From Chloroflexi bacterium OHK40 (GTDB lineage Bacteria; Chloroflexota; Chloroflexia; Chloroflexales; Chloroflexaceae): 43,014 nt of DNA. A program made the position numbers and the translations under genes. Shown piece after piece: positions 7,041 to 14,754 of this stretch; within the stretch, counting starts at the first letter, position 1; every line of letters begins with the position of its first letter. Where the stretch lies: positions 1-43,014 of the forward strand of contig SFCB01000024.1 of NCBI GenBank assembly GCA_004367505.1. Reading direction: 5' to 3'. The notes below the pieces were generated by a model, which saw only the letters and a program-made list of their open reading frames with translations, had not been told where the DNA came from and did not search any database.

Positions 7041-8720
7041 ATGGCATCAGGAGCGGTTCCGGCGTCACAAAGCCAGCAGTCCGGATTCTTCGGCTGGATC
7101 GAACGGGTTGGCAACAGGGTGCCACACCCGGTGCTCATGTTCCTCTACCTGATCATCGGCCTGATGATCCTCTCGCACATCCTCTTTCTCTTCGGCGTGA
7201 GCGTCACCGATGAGATCATCACCCCGGTGCCGATCCAGCAACTGGCCGATCTGCGCGACGCGCTGGGCGGCTCGGTGGTGCCCTACAACCCCTACACCGG
7301 CGAGGTGGTGGAGATCCCCGAGTTTATCGTGCAGGAGCAGACGATCGCCGTGCGTAGCCTGCTCACAACCGAGGGTTTGCGCCACTTCTTCACCTCGTTC
7401 CTGCCCAACTTCTCGGGCTTCACCGTGATCGGCGTGACCTTCATGGCCATGCTGGGCGCCGGGGTGGCTGAGCAGGCCGGGCTGATGAACGCGCTGATCC
7501 GCAAGCTCGTGGCGGTGACCCCAGCCCGGCTACTCACCTTCAGCATGGTCTTCGTCGGCGTGATCTCCTCGCTGGCCTCGGACGCAGGCTACCTGATCCT
7601 CATCCCGCTGGCTGCGGCGGCCTTCGCCAGCGTGGGCCGGCATCCGCTGGTGGGGCTCTCGGCCGCCTTCGCCGGTGTGGCCGCGATCTTCACGGTGAAC
7701 CTGGTGCCCGTGGCGATCGACGCCATGCTCACCGAGATCACGAACGAGGCGATCGCCCTCGCTGGCGGCCAGCCGATCTCGATCGTGGCCAACCTCTACT
7801 TTAACATCGCCTCGTCCTTCATCCTGGCGATCGTGGCCACTGTGGTTGCCGAGCGCGTCATCGCGCCGCGCCTGGGTGCGTGGGACCCCTCGCAGGGTCA
7901 GGAGGAGACGGACGCGCCCCAGCAGGAGATTGCGCCTGAGCTCGAGGCGAAGGGCTTGCAATGGGCGCTCTACGGCTTCCTGGCCGTGCTTGCCATCGTG
8001 GTGCTGTTCACGGTTATCCCCGGGGCGCCGCTGCGGCGGCCCGCAGGTCAGATGGGCGGCAACCTGCCGCTGATCGATAGCCTGCTCTTCATTATTACGC
8101 TCTTCTTCCTGGTCTCGGGCATCGCCTTCGGCGCTGCGGTCGGTACGATCAAGAGCGGCAATGACGTGATCAAGAAGGCCTCCAAGACCTTCGCCGGCCT
8201 GGGCGGCATGGTGCTGATGTTCCTGATGATCAGCCAGTTCATCGCCTTCTTCAACTACAGCAACCTGCCCACGGTGATCGCGGTGAACCTGGCGGGCATC
8301 CTGCAGAACCTGGCGATCGGCCCGCTGCCGTTGCTGATCCTGATGACGATCGTGATCGTTCTGCTCGACTTCATCATGCCGGGCTCGGTGCCGAAGTGGG
8401 CGATCTTCGCGCCGATCTTCGTGCCGCTCTTCATCAGGCTGGGCGTAGAGCCCCAGTCGGTGCTGGCGGCCTACCGTATCGGCGACTCGCCGGTGAACCC
8501 GATCACCCCCCTGATGGTCTATCTGCCCTTCATCCTTACCATCGCCCAGCGCTACCAGAAGGATGCCGGTATCGGCACGCTGATCGCGCTGATGTTGCCC
8601 TACACCGTCATCATCGCCGTGGCCTGGCTCCTGCTGCTGGCGATCTGGTTCCTGATCAACGTTCCGCTCGGGCCGGGCTACTTCCCGCAGACGGCGAGCA
8701 TTCTGCTGGGCTGGCTCTAG
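7041..8720 (+). CDS. abgT: AbgT family transporter (p-aminobenzoyl-glutamate type)
   Basis: This 559-residue inner-membrane protein is of the AbgT family. Members import p-aminobenzoyl-glutamate; others (MtrF-like) export sulfonamides. Family hallmarks are the opening RVGNRVPHPVLMFLYL, SDAGYLILIPLAAAAFASVGRHPLVG, the conserved IMPGSVPKWAIFAPIFVP and RIGDSPVNPITPLM. About nine to eleven hydrophobic helices plus two re-entrant hairpins are expected. ATG 7041 has GAGGAGG (7029-7035) just upstream; the longer in-frame start at 6990 lacks one. It lies directly after the pepT-like gene, consistent with import coupled to hydrolysis. No AbgA/AbgB pair is adjacent; an AbgB-like gene lies at 30407-31852. 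Confidence 0.88.
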   Translation: MASGAVPASQSQQSGFFGWIERVGNRVPHPVLMFLYLIIGLMILSHILFLFGVSVTDEIITPVPIQQLADLRDALGGSVVPYNPYTGEVVEIPEFIVQEQTIAVRSLLTTEGLRHFFTSFLPNFSGFTVIGVTFMAMLGAGVAEQAGLMNALIRKLVAVTPARLLTFSMVFVGVISSLASDAGYLILIPLAAAAFASVGRHPLVGLSAAFAGVAAIFTVNLVPVAIDAMLTEITNEAIALAGGQPISIVANLYFNIASSFILAIVATVVAERVIAPRLGAWDPSQGQEETDAPQQEIAPELEAKGLQWALYGFLAVLAIVVLFTVIPGAPLRRPAGQMGGNLPLIDSLLFIITLFFLVSGIAFGAAVGTIKSGNDVIKKASKTFAGLGGMVLMFLMISQFIAFFNYSNLPTVIAVNLAGILQNLAIGPLPLLILMTIVIVLLDFIMPGSVPKWAIFAPIFVPLFIRLGVEPQSVLAAYRIGDSPVNPITPLMVYLPFILTIAQRYQKDAGIGTLIALMLPYTVIIAVAWLLLLAIWFLINVPLGPGYFPQTASILLGWL

Positions 8721-8791
8721 ATGGCACGTTGCTCTCCGGGTGCCTCGCCGACTCAGCATGCTGCGTCCGGGCGCGAATGGCGGAGGACGTG

Positions 8792-8956
8792 ATGCGGCTC
8801 TATGCGCTCTATGTGCTGCTCGTCGCCGGGGTCGTGATCGCCTCGATCGCCGCGACACCGGGGCTTGCCGAGCGACTGCGGCGCTGGCTGATCGCCGCCG
8901 TGGCGCTGCTGGTGGTTGTGCCGGTCGCGTTGTTCCTGATCTTCGGTGGTGGCTGA
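8792..8956 (+). CDS. 54-residue membrane protein
   Basis: A small open frame starts at ATG 8792, with CGGAGGA four bases upstream, and ends 3 bp before the next gene's ATG. The product has two hydrophobic segments: residues about 3-21 (YALYVLLVAGVVIASIAA) and about 33-51 (WLIAAVALLVVVPVALFLI). A short loop with LAERLRRW joins them, and the tail is GGG. Two closely spaced TM helices suggest a small hairpin membrane subunit. Its position, 71 bp after the AbgT gene and all but fused to the MFS gene, suggests an accessory to one of those transporters. No known family was recognised. Confidence 0.65.
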   Translation: MRLYALYVLLVAGVVIASIAATPGLAERLRRWLIAAVALLVVVPVALFLIFGGG

Positions 8957-8959
8957 GCC

Positions 8960-10582
8960 ATGGCACTGCGTATGCGCTCCCAGGCGGCGATCGGCAGCTA
9001 CCCCCTCGTGGCGGTGGACGATCCGCAGCGCTGGTGGATCCTCGCCGCCTGCTGCACCGTGGCGTTCGCCCAACTCGCCGAGCCCCGGCTCTGGATGATC
9101 GGGTTGGAGATCCCGGCCTCGGCCTTCGGCACGGCCTGGCGTGGTTACCGGATCGTCTCCAACATCGGCGTGGTGCTCTTCGTGGCCTTCCAGCTGATCG
9201 GTGGGGTGCTGGGCGATCTCTTCGGGCGGCGCCGTCTGTTGCTCGTAGGCGCGGTAGGCGCGACGCTCGCCAACCTGCTCTCGCTAGCCGCCTGGAGTCT
9301 GCCCGCGCTGGTGGTGGCCCGGGGGCTGGTGGGCCTGCTCGGTGCGCTGGCCTTCCCGCTCACCCTCGGCGTGATCCGGCTCTCCTTCGTTGGCGCCGAG
9401 CGCAAGGTGGCGCTGCTGATCTTCGCCTTCGTGACGGCACTGGGCACGCTGGCGAGCCTGCTCGGCATCCCGATCGAGAACTGGTTCGGCTGGCGCTGGG
9501 CCCTGGTCCTGCCGATCGTCGCCGGGGCGGTGGGAGTCTGGATGGCCTGGTGGCACGTGCCGGAGAGCCGCGCCCCCGGTGGGGTTGGGCGGGCAGAGGC
9601 GATCGCGGCCGCCGCGTGGGCGGTGGTCTTCCTGGCGTTCATCCTCGGGCTGGCGGTTGCGCGTACCAGCGGAACCTGGCGCAACCCGATCACTATCGCG
9701 GCTGGCACGGTTGGCCTGCTGGGTCTCACGGCCATGATCCTCTGGTCGGCCCGACCTTCGTCGCCGACGCTGCTCCAGCGGGAGCGCCACGTTCCCCGGC
9801 TCTTTCTCTCCCTGCTGCTGCTCGTCTCGGCGACGCTGAGTTTTGCCCTGAGCGGCTACGTGCTGCAGCTCTACCAGTTCTTCTTCACCGTCCAGCAGCG
9901 CCCGGGCCTGCTCAGCGGGTTCGCGCTGGCGCCGATCGCCCTTGGCAACCTGTTGACCTTGCGCTGGGCGAGCCGCTTTGCGGTGGAGCAGCCACGACAT
10001 GTGGTGATCGGGAGTGGCCTGGGCATGATGGGGGTGGCGATGCTGCTCAGCAGCCTGGCCCGCCCGAGCCTTCCCTACCTGCTGCTGGTGCCGGTCATGA
10101 CGCTGTTCGGCCTCGGCTTCATGGTGGCCTCGGCGGCCTGGACCAACTTCTTCTTCAGTTCGCTACCACCCGACCTGACGGGTGTGAGCGCGGGGATTCA
10201 TCGGGCGGCCGGCCTCGTGGGCGGCGCGCTGGCGGGGGTGATCCTCAGCGCGGTGGTGGAGCTGACCGGCAAGGCTACCTTCGCGCAAGGCATGGCCGAC
10301 CTGGGGCTCACCCCTGAGCAGCAGGCGCTGGCGCTCAAAGCCGTGGAGCTCGCCCTGCGCAACAATTTGACCATGGACGATCTGATTCAGGCCGAGGCCC
10401 CGCTTGCGGCCCTCGGTCTGCTCAGCGCCTACCGCGAGGCCTACGGTGTGGCGATCAGTACGGCCCTGCTCACGGGGGCCACGGTCTGCCTGGGCTGCGG
10501 CGCCCTCGCCTGGCTCTGGCTGCGCAGCGCCGCGCATGCCGCCGATGTCCGCGAGCAGAGCGAGTTGCCTGCCCTGGAGTGA
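8960..10582 (+). CDS. MFS transporter, DHA2-like
   Basis: This 540-residue major facilitator protein opens with a soluble lead and then RWWILAACCTVAFAQLAEPR into helix 1. The A-motif-like loop GGVLGDLFGRRRLLLVG lies near residue 75, and a long loop (about 440-490) precedes the final helix, typical of 14-TM DHA2 exporters. It is clearly paralogous to the frameshifted MFS gene at 38256-39865, which shares RWWILAACC, SAFGTAWR and GGVLGDL.GRRR. The ATG lies 3 bp after the 54-residue gene, so translation is probably coupled. Substrate is unknown. Confidence 0.85.
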   Translation: MALRMRSQAAIGSYPLVAVDDPQRWWILAACCTVAFAQLAEPRLWMIGLEIPASAFGTAWRGYRIVSNIGVVLFVAFQLIGGVLGDLFGRRRLLLVGAVGATLANLLSLAAWSLPALVVARGLVGLLGALAFPLTLGVIRLSFVGAERKVALLIFAFVTALGTLASLLGIPIENWFGWRWALVLPIVAGAVGVWMAWWHVPESRAPGGVGRAEAIAAAAWAVVFLAFILGLAVARTSGTWRNPITIAAGTVGLLGLTAMILWSARPSSPTLLQRERHVPRLFLSLLLLVSATLSFALSGYVLQLYQFFFTVQQRPGLLSGFALAPIALGNLLTLRWASRFAVEQPRHVVIGSGLGMMGVAMLLSSLARPSLPYLLLVPVMTLFGLGFMVASAAWTNFFFSSLPPDLTGVSAGIHRAAGLVGGALAGVILSAVVELTGKATFAQGMADLGLTPEQQALALKAVELALRNNLTMDDLIQAEAPLAALGLLSAYREAYGVAISTALLTGATVCLGCGALAWLWLRSAAHAADVREQSELPALE

Positions 10583-10629
10583 TGACGGCTACCCGATGTG
10601 TTGATGGATACCGACGAAGGAGCACACCA

Positions 10630-11052
10630 ATGACTACCGGTCCGGTTGAGTACATCCTGATTGCCTTCCCCGGCAACCGCTTCAATGGCCAGATCGTGCC
10701 TGCCCTGCAGGAGTTGGTGGACAAGGAGCTCATTCACATTATCGATCTGCTCTTCGTCAAGAAGGATGCAGAGGGCAATCTGCTCGTGGCGGAGTTGAGC
10801 ACCATCGATGCGGAGGAATCGGCGCCCTTTGATGCGCTGGATGGCGACATCGACGGCCTGCTGAGTATGGCCGACATCGAACTGGCGGCTGCGGAGCTCC
10901 CGAACAACTGCTCGGCCGGGCTGCTGGTGTGGGAGAACCTGTGGGCCGCTCGCTTCGCCGAGGCCGTGCGGGCCGCCAACGGCCAGGTGATTGCCAATGA
11001 GCGTATCCCGCATGCGATCGTGGAGGCGGCACGCCAGGCGCTCCTGGCCTGA
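10630..11052 (+). CDS. DUF6325 family protein
   Basis: This 140-residue soluble protein begins at ATG 10630 after GAAGGAG. Its opening PVEYILIAFPGNRFNGQIVPAL, the middle HIIDLLFVKKDAEGN, and LLVWENLWAARFAEAV with an Ala-rich end fit DUF6325, which resembles the soluble part of DUF1269 without the Gly-rich membrane hairpin. Function is unknown. In other genomes this family often sits beside a short SHOCT-domain protein, and exactly such a gene follows 92 bp downstream. Confidence 0.8.
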   Translation: MTTGPVEYILIAFPGNRFNGQIVPALQELVDKELIHIIDLLFVKKDAEGNLLVAELSTIDAEESAPFDALDGDIDGLLSMADIELAAAELPNNCSAGLLVWENLWAARFAEAVRAANGQVIANERIPHAIVEAARQALLA

Positions 11053-11065
11053 CGAAGACGGCGGA

Positions 11066-11115
11066 CGGGCCAGCCAGGCCCGCTGCCAGTGGGTACGGTG
11101 CCAGCAGGACCGTAC
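11066..11115 (+). promoter_or_regulatory. two hairpins between the DUF6325 and SHOCT genes
   Basis: CGGGCC (11066-11071) pairs with GGCCCG (11077-11082), and GTACGGT (11093-11099) pairs with ACCGTAC (11109-11115) around a 9-nt loop. The second stem ends about 15 bp before the SHOCT gene's ribosome-binding site. They may modulate expression of the second gene or mark an RNA processing point; there is no T-run. Confidence 0.35.
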
Positions 11116-11144
11116 GATCATACATATCCAGGAGGAGGTCTCAC

Positions 11145-11525
11145 ATGCGACGAGGCGCACGCTCGAATCGGAGTGGTCCCGGGCTGCTGGGTACCGTTGG
11201 GCGCACCGCTGTGATCGCCGGCACGGCCACTGCCGTATCGCACGGCGTAAGCGGCGCGATGCAGAGCTCGGCCCAGCAGAAGGCCGTCGCGGCCCAGCAG
11301 AAAGCCGCCGCGGAGCAGCAGCGGATCGACGATGCGGTTCAGCAAGCCCTGGCCCAGCAACAGGTCGCTGCGGCGCCACCTCCTGTGGCCGGGCCGCCCC
11401 CGGCGCCAGCTACCGCCGGCGTGGATCGGGTTGCCCAGCTGCAGCAGCTTGCCGCGCTCAGGGAGCAGGGCATTCTTACCGAGGAGGAGTTCGCCGCCGA
11501 GAAGGTCAGGATTCTTGCCTCGTGA
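11145..11525 (+). CDS. SHOCT domain protein
   Basis: This 126-residue protein has a basic N-terminus (RRGARSNRSGPG) and a weakly hydrophobic Gly/Ala segment (about 14-42). A Gln/Ala-rich coiled coil follows (about 44-75), then a Pro/Ala linker (about 76-92), and finally a C-terminal SHOCT motif (QLQQLAALREQGILTEEEF). SHOCT domains are short oligomerisation modules at protein ends. The start is certain: CCAGGAGGAGG lies six bases upstream. It forms the common DUF6325-SHOCT pair with the preceding gene. The exact role is unknown. Confidence 0.82.
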   Translation: MRRGARSNRSGPGLLGTVGRTAVIAGTATAVSHGVSGAMQSSAQQKAVAAQQKAAAEQQRIDDAVQQALAQQQVAAAPPPVAGPPPAPATAGVDRVAQLQQLAALREQGILTEEEFAAEKVRILAS

Positions 11526-11595
11526 GCACTGACGCCCTGCCGGGCCCACTGGCCCAACCGCCAGTCGCCGGCTGCGACGGCATGCGGGCTCGAGG

Positions 11596-11614
11596 TACTC
11601 CTTTTTGAGTGATG
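11596..11614 (+). promoter_or_regulatory. TACTC element, copy 2 (most symmetric)
   Basis: TACTCCTTTTTGAGTGATG matches the consensus in 18 of 19 positions and contains the perfect inverted repeat ACTC-N6-GAGT. It lies 169 bp upstream of the NarL-type regulator, almost the same distance as copy 1 has from its gene. A second small inverted repeat, TGCCG-AAC-GGCA, follows immediately. Confidence 0.5.
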
Positions 11615-11783
11615 CCGAACGGCACCTCGCCGCGTTACGCTAGCGGGTACCGCACCATCGGGATGGCTGCGGTGCCCTGGGAACGCGCGGCGTACCCTGG
11701 GGCGTGTCGCAGAAGTGTGGTGGCTGGTTGAAGCACGACCCTGCCACGCTGGGGAGTCGGCGATCTGACGAGTGAGGCTTGTG

Positions 11784-12482
11784 ATGAGCACCGCAACGAC
11801 TATCCGGATTGTAACGATCGACGCCCATCCGATCTTCCGAGCGGGCATCCGGCAGATCTGTGCCGCGTTCCCCGACGTTGTGGTGGCGGGCGAGGCGAGC
11901 CGCTGCGCCGACGCGATCGTGCTCTGCGATCAGCTCCGGCCGACGTTGTTGCTGATGGACGGGGCACTCGCTGGTGGCATGAGCCTGATCGCCCAGCTAC
12001 GCGAGCGCCACCCGAAGGTTGGGATCGTCATCCTCGCCGACCGGATCGACGATTCGTTGTTGCGCCGGGCGCTTGAGCTCGGCGTGGTTGGCTTTCTGCT
12101 CAAGCATGTGGATCCGTTCGACCTCATGCAGGCGTTGCGCAGTGCGGCCGGGGGGCTGCTCACGCTGGCGCCGGAGGTGGCATCGGCGGCGCTCGCGCGC
12201 GCGGCACAGCCCGAGCGTGAGCCGGATGCGCTCTCGGAGCGCGAGCAGGCCGTGCTGGCGCTTTTGCTCTCCGGGCTTTCCAATAACTCGATCGCTGCCC
12301 GGCTCCGCGTCAGTTGCTCCACCGTGAAGTTTCATCTGCGCAATATCTACAGTAAGCTCGGCGTCAGCACCCGCGCCGAGGCCCTCGCCACCGTCTACGC
12401 GCAGCGCCGCGCGCCCCTTACGCGGTCGGCCGAGCACGTCCAGGAGTTGGCCTGGCGCCGCACCCTGGCCGCTGTGAGCTAA
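11784..12482 (+). CDS. NarL/FixJ-type regulator with degenerate receiver
   Basis: This 232-residue protein has an N-terminal receiver-like domain (about 6-125) and a C-terminal LuxR helix-turn-helix (about 152-212: LSEREQAVLALLLSGLSNN, STVKFHLRNIYSKLGV). The phospho-acceptor-like Asp59 (LLLMDG) and Lys107 (GFLLKHV) are present. However, the acidic pair is IDAHP rather than DDHP, the conserved Thr/Ser is Ala85 (VILAD), and the usual Pro after the Asp is missing. Phosphorylation may therefore be weak or unnecessary. ATG 11784 is preferred over GTG 11772. No partner kinase is adjacent. The closest-to-palindromic TACTC element lies upstream, so autoregulation is possible. Confidence 0.85.
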   Translation: MSTATTIRIVTIDAHPIFRAGIRQICAAFPDVVVAGEASRCADAIVLCDQLRPTLLLMDGALAGGMSLIAQLRERHPKVGIVILADRIDDSLLRRALELGVVGFLLKHVDPFDLMQALRSAAGGLLTLAPEVASAALARAAQPEREPDALSEREQAVLALLLSGLSNNSIAARLRVSCSTVKFHLRNIYSKLGVSTRAEALATVYAQRRAPLTRSAEHVQELAWRRTLAAVS

Positions 12483-12646
12483 ATGGTCCAGGCCCCGCGA
12501 TCCCGTTCACAGCACACGACCACCTGGCCATGGGCCCATGGCCCGGGAATTGCGGGTGGCGCAGGTGGTGTCAGCGGCGGCCAGGGCCGGCTTCCGCCCG
12601 GGCTACCTGGCCCGCCACCTGAGCCTTCCGCGCTATCGCATTGTCA

Positions 12647-12666
12647 CCGGGCCCTTCAGGGTCCGG
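12647..12666 (+). other. hairpin upstream of the META-domain gene
   Basis: CCGGGCCC (12647-12654) pairs with GGGTCCGG (12659-12666), with one G-T wobble and a four-base loop. It lies 45 bp before the start at 12712 and 165 bp after the regulator's stop. No T-run follows. It may be a weak terminator or a leader hairpin. Confidence 0.35.
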
Positions 12667-12711
12667 GCGACCTTCAGTCTGGAAGCATTGGCGGGATGGA
12701 GGATGGAAGCG

Positions 12712-14088
12712 ATGGGTAAGAGGTCCATGGTTCTCGGTGGGTTCCTCGTGTTGTTGCCCCTGCTCCTGGCGGCTCCTGCTGCGGGCGTCGCTCAGGCCCA
12801 GGAGGGGGAGCGTTGCTTCCCGGAGACGGGCCAGTGTATCAGCGGGGCGATCAGGGCGTTCTGGGAGCAGAATGGTGGCCTGGCTGTCTTCGGGCTGCCC
12901 ATTGGCCCCCAGCAGGCCACGACGGGTGAAGACGGCCAGGTGCGTGAGGCCCAGTGGTTCGAGCGCCACCGCCTCGAGCTCCACCCCGAGAACCAGCCGC
13001 CCTACAATGTGCAGCTCGGCCGCCTCGGCGTGGACCGGCTGACCCAGCAGGGCCGTGACTGGCGGGCTTTTCCCCCGCTGGATCTGAACAACGCCGATGC
13101 GGAGCGTTGCGCCTTCTTCCGCGAGACGAACCATCAGGTGTGCGACGAGTTCCTCCAGGCCTTCCGGAGCAACGGCCTGAGCTTCGTCAATACGCCGGGC
13201 GTCACCTATGCCGAGAGCCTGGCCCTCTTCGGGCTGCCAATCTCTGAGGCGATGACGGAGACGGTCGAGGGGCGTGAGTACACCGTCCAGTGGTTCGAAC
13301 GCGCCCGCTTCGAGCTGCACCCCGAGAATCAGCCGTCCTTCCGTGTGCTCTTCGGTCGCCTTGGCGCTGAGCTCGGTGGGGGGGCCGCCGGGTCTCTCGT
13401 CGGTCGGGAGTGGCAACTCGTCGCCTTTGGCCCGAACAACGCGCCCACCCCCGCCGTCGCCGAGCCGGTGGCGACCCTCGGCTTTGAGGCCGGGAATGTC
13501 TTCGGTTCCACCGGGTGCAACCGCGTCCGGGGGCCCTACAGCGCCACCGATACGACGATCACCTTCAGCCCGCTCGCCTCGACCCTGGCGCTCTGCACCA
13601 GCGATGCCCTCACCGCGCAGGAGCAGGCCATCCTCGGCGCGCTGCAGGGGGCGGTGCCCTACCAGATCGCAGGCGATGAGCTGCGGCTGAGCTACGACGG
13701 CGGGCGCCAGACGTTGCGCTACCGGGCCGTGCCGCCGCTGCGGCTGGCGGGCCAGCCGTGGCAACTCGTCGCCTTTGGCCCGAACAACGCGCCCACCCCC
13801 GCCGTCGCCGAGCCGGCGGCGACCCTCAGCTTCGACGGCGCCCAGGTGTCGGGCTCCACCGGCTGCAATAGCTTCAGTGGCGGCTACCAGGCGACAGGCA
13901 CGACGATCACCTTCGGGCCACTCGCCGCGACCCTGCGGCTCTGTACCGACGAAGGGCTGACCACCCAGGAGCAGGCCATCCTCGGCGCGCTGCAGGGGGC
14001 GGTGCCCTACCAGATCGCAGGCGATGAGTTGCGGCTGAGCTACGACGGCGGGCGCCAGACGCTTGTCTACGAGGTCGCCGACGAGTAG
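12712..14088 (+). CDS. secreted protein: FWE/FERARFE modules plus two META/HslJ domains
   Basis: This 458-residue exported protein has a signal peptide (about 1-30, core FLVLLPLLLAAPAAG, cleaved near AQA-QE). Two related modules follow (about 36-110 and 135-215): FPETGQCISGAIRAFWEQ...VFGLPI...AQWFERHRLELHPENQ, then the second, ending VQWFERARFELHPENQ. Two META/HslJ-type domains complete it (about 230-340 and 345-455), each with WQLVAFGPNNAP, GSTGCN and LSYDGGRQTL. HslJ-type domains are linked to envelope stress and heat-shock lipoproteins, but here there is no lipobox. GGAGG stands nine bases before ATG 12712. The first module recurs in the gene at 42372. Confidence 0.8.
   Translation: MGKRSMVLGGFLVLLPLLLAAPAAGVAQAQEGERCFPETGQCISGAIRAFWEQNGGLAVFGLPIGPQQATTGEDGQVREAQWFERHRLELHPENQPPYNVQLGRLGVDRLTQQGRDWRAFPPLDLNNADAERCAFFRETNHQVCDEFLQAFRSNGLSFVNTPGVTYAESLALFGLPISEAMTETVEGREYTVQWFERARFELHPENQPSFRVLFGRLGAELGGGAAGSLVGREWQLVAFGPNNAPTPAVAEPVATLGFEAGNVFGSTGCNRVRGPYSATDTTITFSPLASTLALCTSDALTAQEQAILGALQGAVPYQIAGDELRLSYDGGRQTLRYRAVPPLRLAGQPWQLVAFGPNNAPTPAVAEPAATLSFDGAQVSGSTGCNSFSGGYQATGTTITFGPLAATLRLCTDEGLTTQEQAILGALQGAVPYQIAGDELRLSYDGGRQTLVYEVADE
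13411..14061 (+). repeat. 348-bp internal tandem duplication (META domains)
   Basis: The two META domains are offset by exactly 348 bp. A stretch starting at 13411 recurs at 13759 with one change in about 69 bp, and 13618-13713 recurs at 13966-14061 with one change in 96 bp. The centres of the copies are clearly diverged in protein and DNA. Near-identical ends around a diverged core suggest gene conversion after an older duplication. Confidence 0.85.
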
Positions 14089-14098
14089 CGGGAGCGGT

Positions 14099-14131
14099 TG
14101 CCGGGTAGTCGTTGTGTGCCGCTGCCCGGCA
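14099..14131 (+). other. 7-bp stem after the META-domain gene
   Basis: TGCCGGG (14099-14105) pairs with CCCGGCA (14125-14131) around a 19-nt loop, just downstream of the stop at 14088 and before the DUF308 gene. There is no T-run. It may be a weak termination or RNA-stability element. Confidence 0.3.
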
Positions 14132-14157
14132 GCACCCGGAACAAAGGACGGTGGGCC

Positions 14158-14700
14158 ATGGCTTCCTCCTCGACACCGACAGGTTCGAGCCGGACGTACG
14201 TCTGGCTGCTCGCGCTCGCGGCGCTGCTGATCGTGCTCGGGCTCTTCGCGATGAGCGCGCTCTCCTTCAGCGCCCGCGTATTTATTGTGGTGCTGGGCTG
14301 GCTGCTGATCGGCGGCGGGGTACTGCAGATCGCCAGCGCCGTCCTCTACCGAAGCTTCGGTGGGTTTGGCGTCGAGATCTTCTTCGGCGCCCTGAGCATC
14401 GCCCTCGGCGCCGTACTCGTGGCCGCGCCCGTCACAACCGGCAGCCTGATCGCGCTCCTGGTCGTCATCGGGCTGATCGCCGATGCCGTGCTCGAAGCTG
14501 TTCGCGCGCTGCTCGCCCGGCGGCCCGGCTGGATCTGGCCGGTGCTCATCGCGCTGGTTGCCGTCGGCCTTGGCGTCGCCATCCTCTTCAGACCGACGCT
14601 CCTGCTCGTGCTGCTTGGCTTTCTCGTCGGTGTGAGCCTGCTGGTGCGCGGCGTGATCCTGTTGCTCGCCGCCCTGGAACTGCGGCAGCTTGCCCGCTGA
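14158..14700 (+). CDS. HdeD-like DUF308 membrane protein
   Basis: This 180-residue protein is predicted to cross the inner membrane about six times. Segments lie near residues 15-33 (LLALAALLIVLGLFAMSAL), 40-58, 70-88, 92-110, 120-140 and 143-165. The pattern of paired helices with the Gly-rich WLLIGGGVLQIASA segment fits the DUF308/HdeD family, whose E. coli member belongs to the acid-resistance island. ATG 14158 gives a short polar lead (SSSTPTGSSRTY). It is 57 bp upstream of the baeRF3 gene in the same direction and so probably co-transcribed. Confidence 0.8.
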   Translation: MASSSTPTGSSRTYVWLLALAALLIVLGLFAMSALSFSARVFIVVLGWLLIGGGVLQIASAVLYRSFGGFGVEIFFGALSIALGAVLVAAPVTTGSLIALLVVIGLIADAVLEAVRALLARRPGWIWPVLIALVAVGLGVAILFRPTLLLVLLGFLVGVSLLVRGVILLLAALELRQLAR

Positions 14701-14754
14701 GCCGGGCGCCGTACCCGTCGGCACCCGGCCGACCGATACCAAGGAAACGCGCGT

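Noticed and set aside
8740-10317. A 525-codon plus-strand frame overlapping the MFS gene
   Set aside because: Arg/Gly/Ala-rich in an alternative frame, while the 8960 frame has clear MFS helices.
12538-12711. A 58-residue N-terminal extension of the META-domain protein
   Set aside because: It would bury the signal peptide, and a good ribosome-binding site stands before 12712.
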